64,000 nucleotides of DNA from Lachnospiraceae bacterium. GTDB lineage: Bacteria > Bacillota > Clostridia > Lachnospirales > Lachnospiraceae. Below the pieces are notes generated by a model, which did not search any database, had not been told where the DNA came from, and was given only the letters and a program-made list of their open reading frames with translations. The stretch covers positions 368,921 to 432,920 of the forward strand of contig SVDZ01000001.1 of NCBI GenBank assembly GCA_015057625.1. The letters run 5' to 3'. The number at the start of each line of letters is the position of its first letter. The first letter of the stretch is position 1. Positions 44,848 to 54,586 of the stretch are shown in pieces. The translations under genes were made by a program, and so were the position numbers.

Positions 44848-45471
44848 TTACTTATCATTACTGTATACTTCTAACTCAGCAATCTGCCCTGATGTTGCTC
44901 CGGTATTTTTAGTAATGTTAAGTCTTACATATTTTGCCTTTACCTCATCAATGTGAACCACCACTTCATTTCCTGCCTTTGGATCAAAAACATAATCTGC
45001 AGATGGTAGTATCTCTTTGAAGTTTTCTCCATCCTCGCTTACACTTATTGACATTGTCTGAGTTCTCTTTGCCCAGATAGGCATTGGATTAAGTGCCATT
45101 TTAATAGTGTGAATGTTAAATGCTTCTTTTAAATCACATGTCAATATTGCTTCCTCTCCTGCAGGACCTTCCCAATAAGAAGTTCCCTCCGGACTTCCGT
45201 CATTTGCGTATGTAGCAGGATAAACATCGTTGTATCCGTTTGCCTCACAATGACCTTTTCTCGCCACGTTGGTTCCCGGTATTTCTTCAGGCACATACTC
45301 AGCAATAGTAAACTGCTCATTTTCCTGAGCTTCCTTCTGGTCAGGTGCAGTTACAATCTGAAGATTCTTTTCATCCATCTTTGCTTCCTTGTTGCCTGCG
45401 GCAACAAAACAATTTATTCCAAGCGCAACCACCAGTAAAATGATTGCGACTATAATTCCTTTTTTATTCAT
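44848..45471 (-). CDS. Membrane-anchored F5/8-type C (CBM32-like) domain protein
   Basis: A 207-residue protein: N-terminal helix or uncleaved signal (5-25), a Glu/Gln-rich spacer and a discoidin/CBM32-like beta-sandwich (about 75-205). Typical elements are NDVYPATYANDGSPEGTSYWEG, here cited as YANDGSPEGTSYWEG, the LKEAFNIHTIKMAL strand and the YVRLNITKNTG ending. Such domains bind sugars at the cell surface. It lies 40 bp after the beta-helix protein gene and is probably cotranscribed with it and with the phosphoglucomutase gene. Confidence 0.85.
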   Translation of the reverse strand: MNKKGIIVAIILLVVALGINCFVAAGNKEAKMDEKNLQIVTAPDQKEAQENEQFTIAEYVPEEIPGTNVARKGHCEANGYNDVYPATYANDGSPEGTSYWEGPAGEEAILTCDLKEAFNIHTIKMALNPMPIWAKRTQTMSISVSEDGENFKEILPSADYVFDPKAGNEVVVHIDEVKAKYVRLNITKNTGATSGQIAELEVYSNDK

Positions 45472-45510
45472 TTATAATCTCCTTTCTGCTAAACATCTCA
45501 ATATCATCCG

Positions 45511-47085
45511 TTACTCAATTGTGATATCTGCAGTGTTTTTATCAACTGTAAATTCACCGTCCTCAAGTGACTTAATCTTTTTACCCTTGATTTCGAGATT
45601 CTTAATTGATACTCCCTTAACTAAATGATCAGCATCATAGCCTTTGATTTTTGAAGGAAGTTTTTCGTTTCCGTAGAGAACCTTAAATCCGTCAATTGCT
45701 ACATTTTCAATATATCCTCTGTCCATTGTTGAAGACCAGTTTCCACTGTTGACAATGCCGATATCAATAAGGTCCGGTGTTCCGTCACCTCTGCCCACTG
45801 TAGCTTCCTCCACAACAATGTTCTTATAAGAAATATCAGTTACAAGTGCATTGTCAGCATTGTGTATTGAAAGTACAGGCTTGTGGAAGTTATGAAGCAC
45901 TGTAATATTATTAAATTTAATATTTGAAATCTTCGAATTTTCTTTCTTTCCTTTGTTTGTCTCGTATCCGATTTCCATTGACTGTGCCAGGTCTGTCCAA
46001 ATCTGAACATTGTCAAATGTAATCAAATCAGAATTAACATCATAATTCTTAACTACAAGAGAATCATCCCATGATCTTACAAAAGAATTCTTAACTGTGA
46101 TATTACTGCATGACTGCAATGTAATTCCGTCACCGTTTGGTCTTGACGAAATAATTTTAACATTTTTGATTTTTCCTCCGGTAGAGTCATATGACTGCAA
46201 TACCCATGCATTTGAGTTCAATGCAATTACACCCTCAATAGAGAAATTTGTACAGTTATCAAATTTAAGAGGAATCTGAGCCATTCTTCCCTTCCATCCG
46301 GAAAATTTAGAACCGTCAATAATTCCACGTCCTTTAATTCTTACATTTTTTACAAAGTTTGCGTTTACAATTCCGTGAACTACCGCACCACCGGAAATAT
46401 AAAGTGTCTGATTGTCTTCAAGTGAAATGTTCTCGATATCCCACTCACCCGGTCCAATGTACAACACATTTTCTTTGTCAAAATCCGGAATATCTTCCTC
46501 TATTTCATTTGCAAAAATGTGAACTGCTCTCTTTACGTTGTTGTTGAATTCCACAGTGTAAGCATCAGGTGTATCAATTCTGAATGTCACTGTATGTTTC
46601 TTTTTATTAATTTCAGGTTTAATACCATATTTGAGCGGTCTGATTGTTACATAGTTGATTTCCTTCTTTGGAACCTCAACTGTAATCTCAACCGTTCCGT
46701 CAAAATCAAAATATGTGATTGGTGTTCTCTCCTGTCCCGGAAGATAACTCTCAATCCATGTGTGAGTATTATTTACATTAGTGTCATAAACGTAGCAGTC
46801 TTCGCCGTTTACTCTTACTTTTGTGTCCACACAATGCTTTAACTCAAAATCTCTGCCTTCCTCTGTTGCAAACTTCAAATCATCTTCTGTTGCATCTTTC
46901 AAAGATTTTGGTCCGTCATAGAGTACCACCTTTGAATTCTTAATAACTTCATTTGCTTTCATCTTACTCATTGTGGCAGGAACCTTAACCGCACCAAGGA
47001 TGATTCCCACAGTAAATAAATAAATTAATACGCATCCTACAATGAAGCCAACCCTTCCACCAACTCTTCTGTTTTTTTCTAGCAT
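45511..47085 (-). CDS. Membrane-anchored parallel beta-helix glycosidase, GH49-like
   Basis: A ~524-residue protein from the ATG at 47085; the listed frame starts at a TTG whose next codons form the GGGAGG ribosome site. One N-terminal membrane helix (about 10-32), a beta-sandwich (about 45-170), then a right-handed beta-helix. Asp residues in RPNGDGITLQS (near 318) and VRSWDDSLVVKNY (near 340) resemble the three catalytic Asp of GH49 dextranase/isopullulanase and of the related GH28. It overlaps the beta-phosphoglucomutase gene by 7 bp, so translation is coupled. Likely cuts an alpha-glucan or oligosaccharide at the outer membrane face. The family call is tentative. Confidence 0.62.
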   Translation of the reverse strand: MLEKNRRVGGRVGFIVGCVLIYLFTVGIILGAVKVPATMSKMKANEVIKNSKVVLYDGPKSLKDATEDDLKFATEEGRDFELKHCVDTKVRVNGEDCYVYDTNVNNTHTWIESYLPGQERTPITYFDFDGTVEITVEVPKKEINYVTIRPLKYGIKPEINKKKHTVTFRIDTPDAYTVEFNNNVKRAVHIFANEIEEDIPDFDKENVLYIGPGEWDIENISLEDNQTLYISGGAVVHGIVNANFVKNVRIKGRGIIDGSKFSGWKGRMAQIPLKFDNCTNFSIEGVIALNSNAWVLQSYDSTGGKIKNVKIISSRPNGDGITLQSCSNITVKNSFVRSWDDSLVVKNYDVNSDLITFDNVQIWTDLAQSMEIGYETNKGKKENSKISNIKFNNITVLHNFHKPVLSIHNADNALVTDISYKNIVVEEATVGRGDGTPDLIDIGIVNSGNWSSTMDRGYIENVAIDGFKVLYGNEKLPSKIKGYDADHLVKGVSIKNLEIKGKKIKSLEDGEFTVDKNTADITIE

Positions 47086-47723
47086 AATATTTCCTCCCAA
47101 TTATCAACTGTTTTCAAAGTTCTTGAATGATAATCTGCTCCAAGTTCTGCATGGAACGGACCTACTCCAAGGGATTTCATCTTTCCTGCCTTAGCAGCCT
47201 CAATTCCCGCCTTCGCGTCTTCAACTACCAGACACTCTTCCGGAACAATGTCAAGCTTTTTAGCCGCTACCAGAAACACCTCCGGATCCGGCTTTGACTT
47301 TGTAACATCAAGGCCACAACTAATCTTGTCTATATATGGAAGAAGCCCGGTTTTCTCAAGGATAAGTGGTGCATTCTTGCTGGCAGAACCAACTGCAGTC
47401 ATAATTCCTTTCTCATTCAGCATCTTTAAAGTTTCAAAAGCTCCATCAAGAACTGCACTGTCATCCAGGTCCTGAAGCATTTCTACGTAATAATTATTCT
47501 TTCTGTCAGCCAGTTCTATCTTTTCTTCTTCTGTGTACTGTTTGTCTCCCTTTTCAAGGACCACTTCCAGAGATGCCATACGGCTTACTCCTCTCTGTCT
47601 CTCGTTGTCCTCTCTGGTAAAGTTGTTAATACCGAGTTCCTTTGCAAGTCTCTCCCAAGCATTAAAATGTAATTCATCTGTTGAGACAAGCACTCCATCT
47701 AAATCGAATATGACTCCCTTCAT
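47079..47723 (-). CDS. pgmB: Beta-phosphoglucomutase
   Basis: A 214-residue HAD-family enzyme with the nucleophile and acid Asp in FDLDGVLVST (8-10), the cap signature LAKELGINNFTREDNERQRG, GSASKNAPLIL and the metal motif VVEDAKAGIEAAKAG. It turns beta-glucose-1-phosphate into glucose-6-phosphate. This is the product of the GH65 inverting phosphorylases encoded at 49-53 kb, so the two steps form one pathway. Its last codons (TGG GAG GAA) are the ribosome site of the next gene. Confidence 0.93.
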   Translation of the reverse strand: MKGVIFDLDGVLVSTDELHFNAWERLAKELGINNFTREDNERQRGVSRMASLEVVLEKGDKQYTEEEKIELADRKNNYYVEMLQDLDDSAVLDGAFETLKMLNEKGIMTAVGSASKNAPLILEKTGLLPYIDKISCGLDVTKSKPDPEVFLVAAKKLDIVPEECLVVEDAKAGIEAAKAGKMKSLGVGPFHAELGADYHSRTLKTVDNWEEILC

Positions 47724-47839
47724 GATTAAAAATTCTCCTATATCTGATATTTTTCTATTCCCCTTCCAAACAGTTTCTCCTGCAACAGGACATTTTGCAA
47801 AACCCGCTATACCAAACTAAACATTTGTACATTAATTAT

Positions 47840-47892
47840 TTGATATATGCTTAAAATGTGTTAAAATGATTAGTAGGTTTTACGTTACACCT
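47840..47892 (+). promoter_or_regulatory. Promoter and operator of the lacI-type gene
   Basis: TTGATA (47840-47845), 16-bp spacer, TAAAAT (47862-47867), then AGGTTTTACGTTACACCT (47875-47892), a weaker copy of the GTTTAACGTTAAAC operator, about 10 bp after the -10 box. This suggests negative autoregulation. It also lies about 150 bp upstream of the divergent pgmB start. Confidence 0.65.
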
Positions 47893-47945
47893 AATCTATT
47901 TTTCTGTTAATATTTTAGGTTTTACTCTATTGAAAGGAATAATGT

Positions 47946-48968
47946 ATGGTTACAATTAAAGATATTGCAGCGGCAACCGGCGTCAGCGCCACCACTGTAT
48001 CAAATGTTATAAACGGAAAAGCCGGTCGAGTATCAGCAGAAACCATAAACAAGATTAATACAGCCATCAAAGAACTTGGTTATGTTCCTAATATGTCTGC
48101 AAAATCTCTGGTTTCCCGCTCCTCAAAAGTTATCGGTTTTGTGAATCACATATTAACTTCTAAAAATTCTAACTTCATGGAAGATCCATTTCTCTCTAAG
48201 TTAATCGGAATACTTGAGTATGAACTCCGCGAAGCAGGTTATTTTCTCATGCTTCGCACCGTTGAAACTCCTGAAGAATTCGAGGCTTTTCTCAGAAACT
48301 GGAATTTGGACGGTCTGTTTTTAACTGGTATCTTCAACGACAGATTCTTTGATGCCGTTAAAGCAAATGCCGGCAAAATTCCAACTGTTTTAGTTGATAG
48401 TTACGTTCATCATCCCGATATGTGTAATGTCGGTCTTGATGATTTCGGAGGTAGCAAAATGTCTACCAAATATCTCATCGACAAAGGTCATCGCAAGATT
48501 GCATTTGCAACCTTACACATCAAGGACGGCGGCGTTTTGATGGAGCGTTTCCTCGGTTACAAGGCCGCTCTCGCAGAAGCCGGAATCAAATTTGATGAGT
48601 CCCTGGTTTTTGAATGTAGCAATGACACCAAGCAGTCCTATGAGACCTGTAAAGCAATTGCTGCCAGAAAAGATGTTACCGGTATTGTTACCACAGCTGA
48701 TTTCCTTGCCGGAAATCTTATCAGTAACTTCCACCATTTAGGTGTCAGAATACCTGAAGACATCTCTATTGTAGGATTCGATGATTTAAATATATGTAAC
48801 ATCCTGACTCCACGTCTCACGACTGTTCATCAGGATACAGACCTAAAAGGTCGCACGGCGGTTAATTTTATGCTTGAGCTTCTTGAACATAAAAAACCAA
48901 GTCCGAGCGAAATCAATCTGACTACATCAATTACCGAGCGTGAAAGTGTAATTGAAATTAAACGTTAG
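47946..48968 (+). CDS. LacI-family transcriptional regulator of the alpha-glucoside locus
   Basis: A 340-residue LacI/GalR regulator. The helix-turn-helix and hinge read TIKDIAAATGVSATTVSNVI and GYVPNMSAKSL; the sugar-binding domain runs from about residue 60 to 335 (GFDDLNICNILTPRLTTVHQ). It lies between the divergent pgmB unit and the convergent GH65 operon. Five related palindromes (12564, 12683, 47875, 57083, 57190) are its likely operators. The ligand is probably an alpha-glucosyl disaccharide or a sugar phosphate. Confidence 0.93.
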   Translation: MVTIKDIAAATGVSATTVSNVINGKAGRVSAETINKINTAIKELGYVPNMSAKSLVSRSSKVIGFVNHILTSKNSNFMEDPFLSKLIGILEYELREAGYFLMLRTVETPEEFEAFLRNWNLDGLFLTGIFNDRFFDAVKANAGKIPTVLVDSYVHHPDMCNVGLDDFGGSKMSTKYLIDKGHRKIAFATLHIKDGGVLMERFLGYKAALAEAGIKFDESLVFECSNDTKQSYETCKAIAARKDVTGIVTTADFLAGNLISNFHHLGVRIPEDISIVGFDDLNICNILTPRLTTVHQDTDLKGRTAVNFMLELLEHKKPSPSEINLTTSITERESVIEIKR

Positions 48969-48973
48969 TTTCT

Positions 48974-49025
48974 AAAAAGGGCTGTTGCAATAAGATTTCT
49001 TATCGCAACAGCCCCTATTATTTTT
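48974..49025. terminator. Bidirectional terminator between lacI and the GH65 operon
   Basis: AAAAAGGGCTGTTGC and GCAACAGCCCC form a strong hairpin with A and T tracts on both flanks, directly after the lacI stop and about 55 bp past the GH65 stop. Confidence 0.88.
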
Positions 49026-49078
49026 CCTAACAAATTGGGGAATTGTCACGCCGGCAATATATTTGCCTTTTGTCTGAA

Positions 49079-51268
49079 TTACATATCATCAACCTCTGTG
49101 ACCAAAGCTTCATTGTCAGAAATCTCCACCCTATACAAAACATTTTTGTATGTGATATGGAAAGACATCTTTTTCCAGCTTTCAGGAAGTTTTGGCTCAA
49201 CATTAAGTTTGCCATTCTTAAAGTTCACTCCTGCGAACCCTTCCACTGCCACCATATATGCTCCACCTGCAGATGCAGGATGAGTTCCACCAATGTACAC
49301 CAGGCCTGCCCACTCTTTTCCTCCCGGAGCCAAATCTGCCGTCGCGGATTTTGTAAAGAGAGGGAACGCCTCCTCAGTCATGTTGCACATACACGCCACA
49401 AGTGCGTACATACATGCACTCAAGGATGAACCATGTTCCGTCCTTTTCTCATAATAATTCCAGTTTTGTTTCATCACTTCCAAGTCGAAGTCCTGCGGAT
49501 ACATTGCAAGCCACGTAATAACATCCGCCTGCTTGATTACCTTTGTGTGACTGGCCACACCGTAAGCGCCACCCCAGTACTCCTTTGGATCAATGAGCCT
49601 GCTTCGAACTTCATCCACAGTTACATCTTCAAGTTCTTTATATCCGTCAAACTGTGGAATAACTCCTTCGCTGTCAGGCTGTTGAATAAATATCTTATCA
49701 AAAGCGTCACTAAACTTGCCAATAAGCTCTTCTCTGTCTGCAAACGCTCCCAAATATTCTTCATTTTCAAGCACTTCAATAGCAATTCTAAATGTATTCT
49801 TTGCCATTCGGTTCGTGTAGCCGTTGTTGTCTATTCTCTCGTGATACTCATCCGGTCCGATTACGTCCCTGAGTTCGTATCTGTCATCACAAACCTTTTT
49901 AATCAGTGCACTGTAGTAAAACTTTGCACATTCAACAATAGTCTCTGCGCCACCCTCTTTTAGAATCGAGTCATCTCCCGTAAGGCTTATATATTTGTCC
50001 ATTGCGTACACGATAGCCGATGAAATGTGTATCTGTTTATCCTTAAAGTATGTTCTCATCGGTCTCTTTGTAAACACATCTGTAACATTGTAATCAGAGC
50101 ATGCATCAAAGCCATTTTCCTGACTTTCCCATGCGTAGAATGCTCCGTCATATCCGTATCCCTTCGCCTTCTCTTTTGCTCCCTCTAAAGTATCAATTCT
50201 GTACTTTATCAGTTTTTTAGCAACCTCAGGCTCTGTCATAATGAAGAAATCCAGTATGAACATTTCCGTATCCCAGAACACAGCACCCTTGTAGGTCTGT
50301 CCCGACAATCCTCTCGCCGCTATGGACAGATTATCTGCATGTCTTGGCGCTATACAATGAAGATGATAGAGAGAATAATTAAGCGCTTCCATCGATTTAT
50401 CATCACCCTCAATTATTATCTCTGAGCGTCTCCAAAGATTTTCCCAGGCATTTTTATGTTTTTCCAGCAGTGTGTCATAACCTTCAATCGCCTTAGTTAC
50501 TGCCGCTTCCTTTGCTGCTTCAAGTGGATTTTCACAATCAAGACTGGTATAGAGTGCAAAGTATCTCTCAATCACATATTTTTTATTTAAATCTGTGATA
50601 AAGCTAACACTTGCTACCGCCTTATTTATCTCCTCCTCGCGTTTAACTTCGCAAGGGAACTCCACCGTAACCTTTTGTGCCACCGACACATTGTGGTTTT
50701 TCTCGTGAGTCACCGCATCCACGGTCATCAATCCGTTACTGTTTACTTTTATAATGTCGAAATGCGGACCGTTAATATCCCACACATCAGCGTCAATTCC
50801 AAACACATACTTTACATCGGCGTGGAAATCTGCGGAAATCTCGGTTTTAATAGCACCGACATGTACATCATCCATAGACACAAACCTGGTACTCTTGAGA
50901 GTGATATTTCCTCTCATAAGTCTCCATGTAGTACATCTGGTAAAAATTCCATATCTGTAATCAAGCTCCACATAATGTTCCTCAGCGGAACTCTCCGGTA
51001 ATTTCACGACCTCATCATCAACAATGAGATATCCGTAAAAACCATTTGGTGCATTTACCGGTTCACGCCAACCATCACCAACCTTGTCATATATTCCGGC
51101 AAGGTTAACGGCCACAAGTTGCTCTTTTGTGTACTCCTCAAGAGTTCCTCGAACTCCCATGTAGCCGTTACCAACGAGGTGTTTATTTCCGTGCCAAGCT
51201 ATGTTATCTGAATTGAACGAAATATCTTTCAATTTCCAATCAATCATTCTACCTACTCCAATTGGCAT
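49079..51268 (-). CDS. GH65 alpha-glucoside phosphorylase (first type)
   Basis: A 729-residue GH65 protein: N-terminal beta-sandwich (about 10-260), linker, (alpha/alpha)6 barrel (about 310-660) and a small C-terminal beta sheet. The general acid Glu is in DVIGPDEYHERIDNNGYTN (near 475), and phosphate-binding Ser/His-type residues follow in EHGSSLSACMYAL. These inverting enzymes split maltose, kojibiose, nigerose, trehalose or similar, with phosphate, to beta-glucose-1-phosphate. The specificity loop cannot be read by eye. It overlaps the other GH65 gene by 16 bp. No signal peptide, so it acts on imported sugar. Confidence 0.9.
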   Translation of the reverse strand: MPIGVGRMIDWKLKDISFNSDNIAWHGNKHLVGNGYMGVRGTLEEYTKEQLVAVNLAGIYDKVGDGWREPVNAPNGFYGYLIVDDEVVKLPESSAEEHYVELDYRYGIFTRCTTWRLMRGNITLKSTRFVSMDDVHVGAIKTEISADFHADVKYVFGIDADVWDINGPHFDIIKVNSNGLMTVDAVTHEKNHNVSVAQKVTVEFPCEVKREEEINKAVASVSFITDLNKKYVIERYFALYTSLDCENPLEAAKEAAVTKAIEGYDTLLEKHKNAWENLWRRSEIIIEGDDKSMEALNYSLYHLHCIAPRHADNLSIAARGLSGQTYKGAVFWDTEMFILDFFIMTEPEVAKKLIKYRIDTLEGAKEKAKGYGYDGAFYAWESQENGFDACSDYNVTDVFTKRPMRTYFKDKQIHISSAIVYAMDKYISLTGDDSILKEGGAETIVECAKFYYSALIKKVCDDRYELRDVIGPDEYHERIDNNGYTNRMAKNTFRIAIEVLENEEYLGAFADREELIGKFSDAFDKIFIQQPDSEGVIPQFDGYKELEDVTVDEVRSRLIDPKEYWGGAYGVASHTKVIKQADVITWLAMYPQDFDLEVMKQNWNYYEKRTEHGSSLSACMYALVACMCNMTEEAFPLFTKSATADLAPGGKEWAGLVYIGGTHPASAGGAYMVAVEGFAGVNFKNGKLNVEPKLPESWKKMSFHITYKNVLYRVEISDNEALVTEVDDM

Positions 51269-53571
51269 TCATAGCCGTTTCTGTCAATATTTTGCATTTT
51301 GCCGTAAACCTCCATAGACACCGCTTTGTCGCCTGTGGTCTTGAGATTTACTTTATCCTTGGAAACAGTTACCTCAACTGTCTCATCATCATAATTAATT
51401 TTGAATGAGTATCCGTTCCAATCTTTTGGAATAGAAGGTGCAATCTTAATACAATCACCATCTGTTCTGAGTCCACCGAAACCGTACACAATATTCATCC
51501 AAGCTGCTGCAATAGATGTTGTGTGGATACCCTCTCCTGTATTTCTGTTGTAATTATCGAGATCCATTCTCGTTGCAAATCCGAAGAAATTATAAGCTTC
51601 TTCCTCCTTATGCAACTGAGCTGCCAATATGGAATGTACAGAGGGTGAAAGGGAACTCTCATGAATACACTTTGGTTCGTAGAAGTCATAATTGGCTCTC
51701 AGTTGCTCGTCGGAGAATTGAGAATTAAACAACAACATAAACATTAAGACGTCTGGTTGTTTAATCATGTCGTTTCTATATATGCGGTCATAAGACCAGT
51801 TACTATATAGCGGAAAATCAGTGATTGGAATAGCATCCACATCCAAATGAGGTAGTTTAAAGAATCCGTCATGCTGCTCGAAAATCTTCGTATCCTCATG
51901 GTAAGGAATAAACATATCCTTTGCTGCCTTCTTAAACTCATCCATCTCAGAAGAGTCATATCCAATCTTGCTTGCAAGTTTCTTAAAGTTTTCTGAATCA
52001 GTCTCAATAGCTTCTTCAATCTTTTTAACAGTGTAATCTAAAGTAAACTTGCCCATATAATTTGTATAACAGTTATTATTAACCATCATCTGGAACTCGT
52101 CCGGTCCCATTACTGCGTAGTAACCGTACTTTCCATCCGGAGCATAGTCACCACGCGAGACAAGCATTCTGCTTATCTCAATAAGCATCTCTAGTCCGTA
52201 ATCAGACATAAATTCTTTGTCTGCAAAAATCTTTTCGTAGAACCAGATGCCATATGCAACTCCTGTAGATGCCTGAAGCTGAAGGCTGGCATGCTGCCAG
52301 AGATCACAACATTCTTTACCGCTGATAGTTGCTATCGGATAAAATGCACCCTTGCAGTCCAGAGCATTTGCTCTGTTTCTTGCTTCATCAAGAGTCTTGT
52401 ATCTGAAATACAACAGATTCTTTGCCGCCTCTTTATTATTGAAGATAAAGAATGGAAGACAATATGTCTCTGTGTCCCAGAAAGCATTTCCATTGTATGC
52501 TTCTCCTGTAAGACCTTTTGCTCCTATGTTTGTGCCTTTAACAGCTCCATGGTATGTCTGGAACATCTGGAAAATACAGAATCTGATACCCTGCTGATTT
52601 TCCTCATCACCGTCAATTACAATGTCTGAATGCATCCACACATTGTCCCACCATTTTCTCTGTGTATCCACAAACTCGTCGAAACTTTCCACCTTTATAT
52701 CAACATTCTTAGTTGATGCTTCGTATTCCTCCTTGCTATCACCGTCTTTGAAAGCAATATTTCTAACCTTCTTTACAAAGGAAACTGTTTCATCCTTTGC
52801 CAGTTTCATTTCAATTTCTGTCGCTACAAGTTTTTCATCGACAATTTTAGTTTTTGCTTTATAGACATCTCCAAATGCTGAATCATTACCGTTTGCCACA
52901 CACTGAAGAGAGCATGCACTGTACACTTTCTTATCTGTGTTAAGTGTTTCTCCTTCAATTTTCATAGTTATAACATCTGAAATCTCCACTTCATGTTTAG
53001 CACAATTCCACATGTTCTTTTTCTGCATCATGTGAAGTTCTCCAAAATCAAGTCCTGAAGTAAACTTCAAATCCACATCGCCTGAAAGAGCTGTGAGAGT
53101 TATTCTCTGCATTGCCAGTTCAACATCTGTCATTGACAATACTCTCTCAAACTTTACAAGTACCTTTTTGTCAGCTGACACATTCCATACAAAGCTTCTT
53201 GTGAGAAGTCCTGATTTCATATCCAGTTCTCTAACATAGTCAGTAATATCTGCATCTGCAAGATCAAGCAAAACGCCGTCTGCTACAATTCTTGTGTACA
53301 GGTAATTAACTGAATTTACCATATACTCTGAAAAGTCTGTAATACCTTTGTAGTGTCCGTACTCAGGTTTGGTTCTTTCGTAAACTCCGTTAAAGTAACT
53401 ACCCATAAGTTTGTCTTTTGAGTAACCTTCCTCGAAGTACCCCCTAATCCCCATATATTCGTTTCCAAGAGAGAATATTGACTCTGCTACTTTTCCGTAA
53501 TCAGGGTTGAATCCCTCTTCTATAACTTTCCAACTGTCTGTCTTAAAATATTTATCTGCTACCTTTGCCAT
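51253..53571 (-). CDS. GH65 alpha-glucoside phosphorylase (second type)
   Basis: A 772-residue GH65 protein with the same domains. The general acid motif reads VMGPDEFQMMVNNNCYTNYM (near 490), unlike the DEYHERIDNN of its neighbour, so the two likely use different linkages. The phosphate-site region is IHESSLSPSVHSIL. The DEFQMMVNNN wording reminds me of nigerose- or related disaccharide phosphorylases of clostridia, but that is from memory. With a GH87 alpha-1,3-glucanase in the same regulon, nigerose or nigero-oligosaccharides are natural candidates. Cytoplasmic. Confidence 0.9.
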   Translation of the reverse strand: MAKVADKYFKTDSWKVIEEGFNPDYGKVAESIFSLGNEYMGIRGYFEEGYSKDKLMGSYFNGVYERTKPEYGHYKGITDFSEYMVNSVNYLYTRIVADGVLLDLADADITDYVRELDMKSGLLTRSFVWNVSADKKVLVKFERVLSMTDVELAMQRITLTALSGDVDLKFTSGLDFGELHMMQKKNMWNCAKHEVEISDVITMKIEGETLNTDKKVYSACSLQCVANGNDSAFGDVYKAKTKIVDEKLVATEIEMKLAKDETVSFVKKVRNIAFKDGDSKEEYEASTKNVDIKVESFDEFVDTQRKWWDNVWMHSDIVIDGDEENQQGIRFCIFQMFQTYHGAVKGTNIGAKGLTGEAYNGNAFWDTETYCLPFFIFNNKEAAKNLLYFRYKTLDEARNRANALDCKGAFYPIATISGKECCDLWQHASLQLQASTGVAYGIWFYEKIFADKEFMSDYGLEMLIEISRMLVSRGDYAPDGKYGYYAVMGPDEFQMMVNNNCYTNYMGKFTLDYTVKKIEEAIETDSENFKKLASKIGYDSSEMDEFKKAAKDMFIPYHEDTKIFEQHDGFFKLPHLDVDAIPITDFPLYSNWSYDRIYRNDMIKQPDVLMFMLLFNSQFSDEQLRANYDFYEPKCIHESSLSPSVHSILAAQLHKEEEAYNFFGFATRMDLDNYNRNTGEGIHTTSIAAAWMNIVYGFGGLRTDGDCIKIAPSIPKDWNGYSFKINYDDETVEVTVSKDKVNLKTTGDKAVSMEVYGKMQNIDRNGYECQLE

Positions 53572-53640
53572 AAGTTCACCTTTCCAATTTTGCTTATTTT
53601 ACGTTTTTCATATTCTCTTTTACTTCAACCAATTAAAACT

Positions 53641-54573
53641 TTAGCCTTTAACTGCTCCACCGGCCGCACCATCTGTAATCTGTTTCTGGAATAATGTAAA
53701 CAGAATTGTAGGTGGAATGATAGAGAAGAAGATTGCTCTAATCATATCAATTGCTGTAGTTCTTGATGTTGAATATACATAAAGCTTAACCATAACTGTC
53801 TCTTTTCCTGATCCGTTAAGTACGAGATAAGGTAAAAGGAAATCTGACCAGGCTGCTGTCACTGAGAATATTACAATTACCATAATGATTGGTTTTGACA
53901 TTGGAAGTATTATTCTTGTGAATACCTGGAGTACATTACATCCATCAAGTTTGGCTGCCTCTATAAGTTCCTTTGGAAGTCCCTCAAAGAACTCTTTGAA
54001 CAGGACTACATAAAACGCGTTCGCACCGTAACTAAGCCAAAGTGGTATGAAAGAATTGTTGAGTCCGAGTTTGTTGATATTTACAAACAACGCAACAATA
54101 CTTGTAGTTGCCGGTATCAAAAGGGACCACATTACAAGACCTGTAACAATTTTATGTCCCTTTGGTTTAAGAATTGCCAGACCATATGCAAGCAATCCGT
54201 TGAAAATAACTGCTGAGATAACACAGCCTATTACCATAATGAATGAGTTTTTATAGAAAACTGCAAACTGAAGTTTATCCCAAGTCTCTATAAAACCTTT
54301 AACACTAAAACTTTTTGGTAGAAGTGTTGCCTCTTTAGTAAGCTCTTTTAAATCCTTAAATCCTGAGAACATTACCCAGAATGCCGGATACATTGCTATA
54401 ATTCCGAAAATCGTACAAACAATCATGATTAGTATGCAGATTGCTTTTACTTTTGGAGATTTTACATCAAATCCTCTGATTGCTCCGTCTGTCTTATCAG
54501 CATATTTTTCGAAAAATCTTCCCAACTTTTCGTTCCTGATTTTTTCTGTTCCATCAGTATGTCTGTTGAACAA
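53641..54573 (-). CDS. MalG-type sugar ABC permease
   Basis: A 310-residue permease with six helices and the EAA loop ELIEAAKLDGCNVLQVFTRI near residue 200. The end IPPTILFTLFQKQITDGAAG followed by GAVKG is typical of carbohydrate uptake family CUT1. It pairs with the MalF-like protein encoded 13 bp upstream and with the binding protein at 55601. No ATPase gene is in the operon; CUT1 systems of Firmicutes usually share an MsmX-type ATPase encoded elsewhere. Confidence 0.93.
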   Translation of the reverse strand: MFNRHTDGTEKIRNEKLGRFFEKYADKTDGAIRGFDVKSPKVKAICILIMIVCTIFGIIAMYPAFWVMFSGFKDLKELTKEATLLPKSFSVKGFIETWDKLQFAVFYKNSFIMVIGCVISAVIFNGLLAYGLAILKPKGHKIVTGLVMWSLLIPATTSIVALFVNINKLGLNNSFIPLWLSYGANAFYVVLFKEFFEGLPKELIEAAKLDGCNVLQVFTRIILPMSKPIIMVIVIFSVTAAWSDFLLPYLVLNGSGKETVMVKLYVYSTSRTTAIDMIRAIFFSIIPPTILFTLFQKQITDGAAGGAVKG

Positions 54574-54586
54574 TATCCTGCACCTC

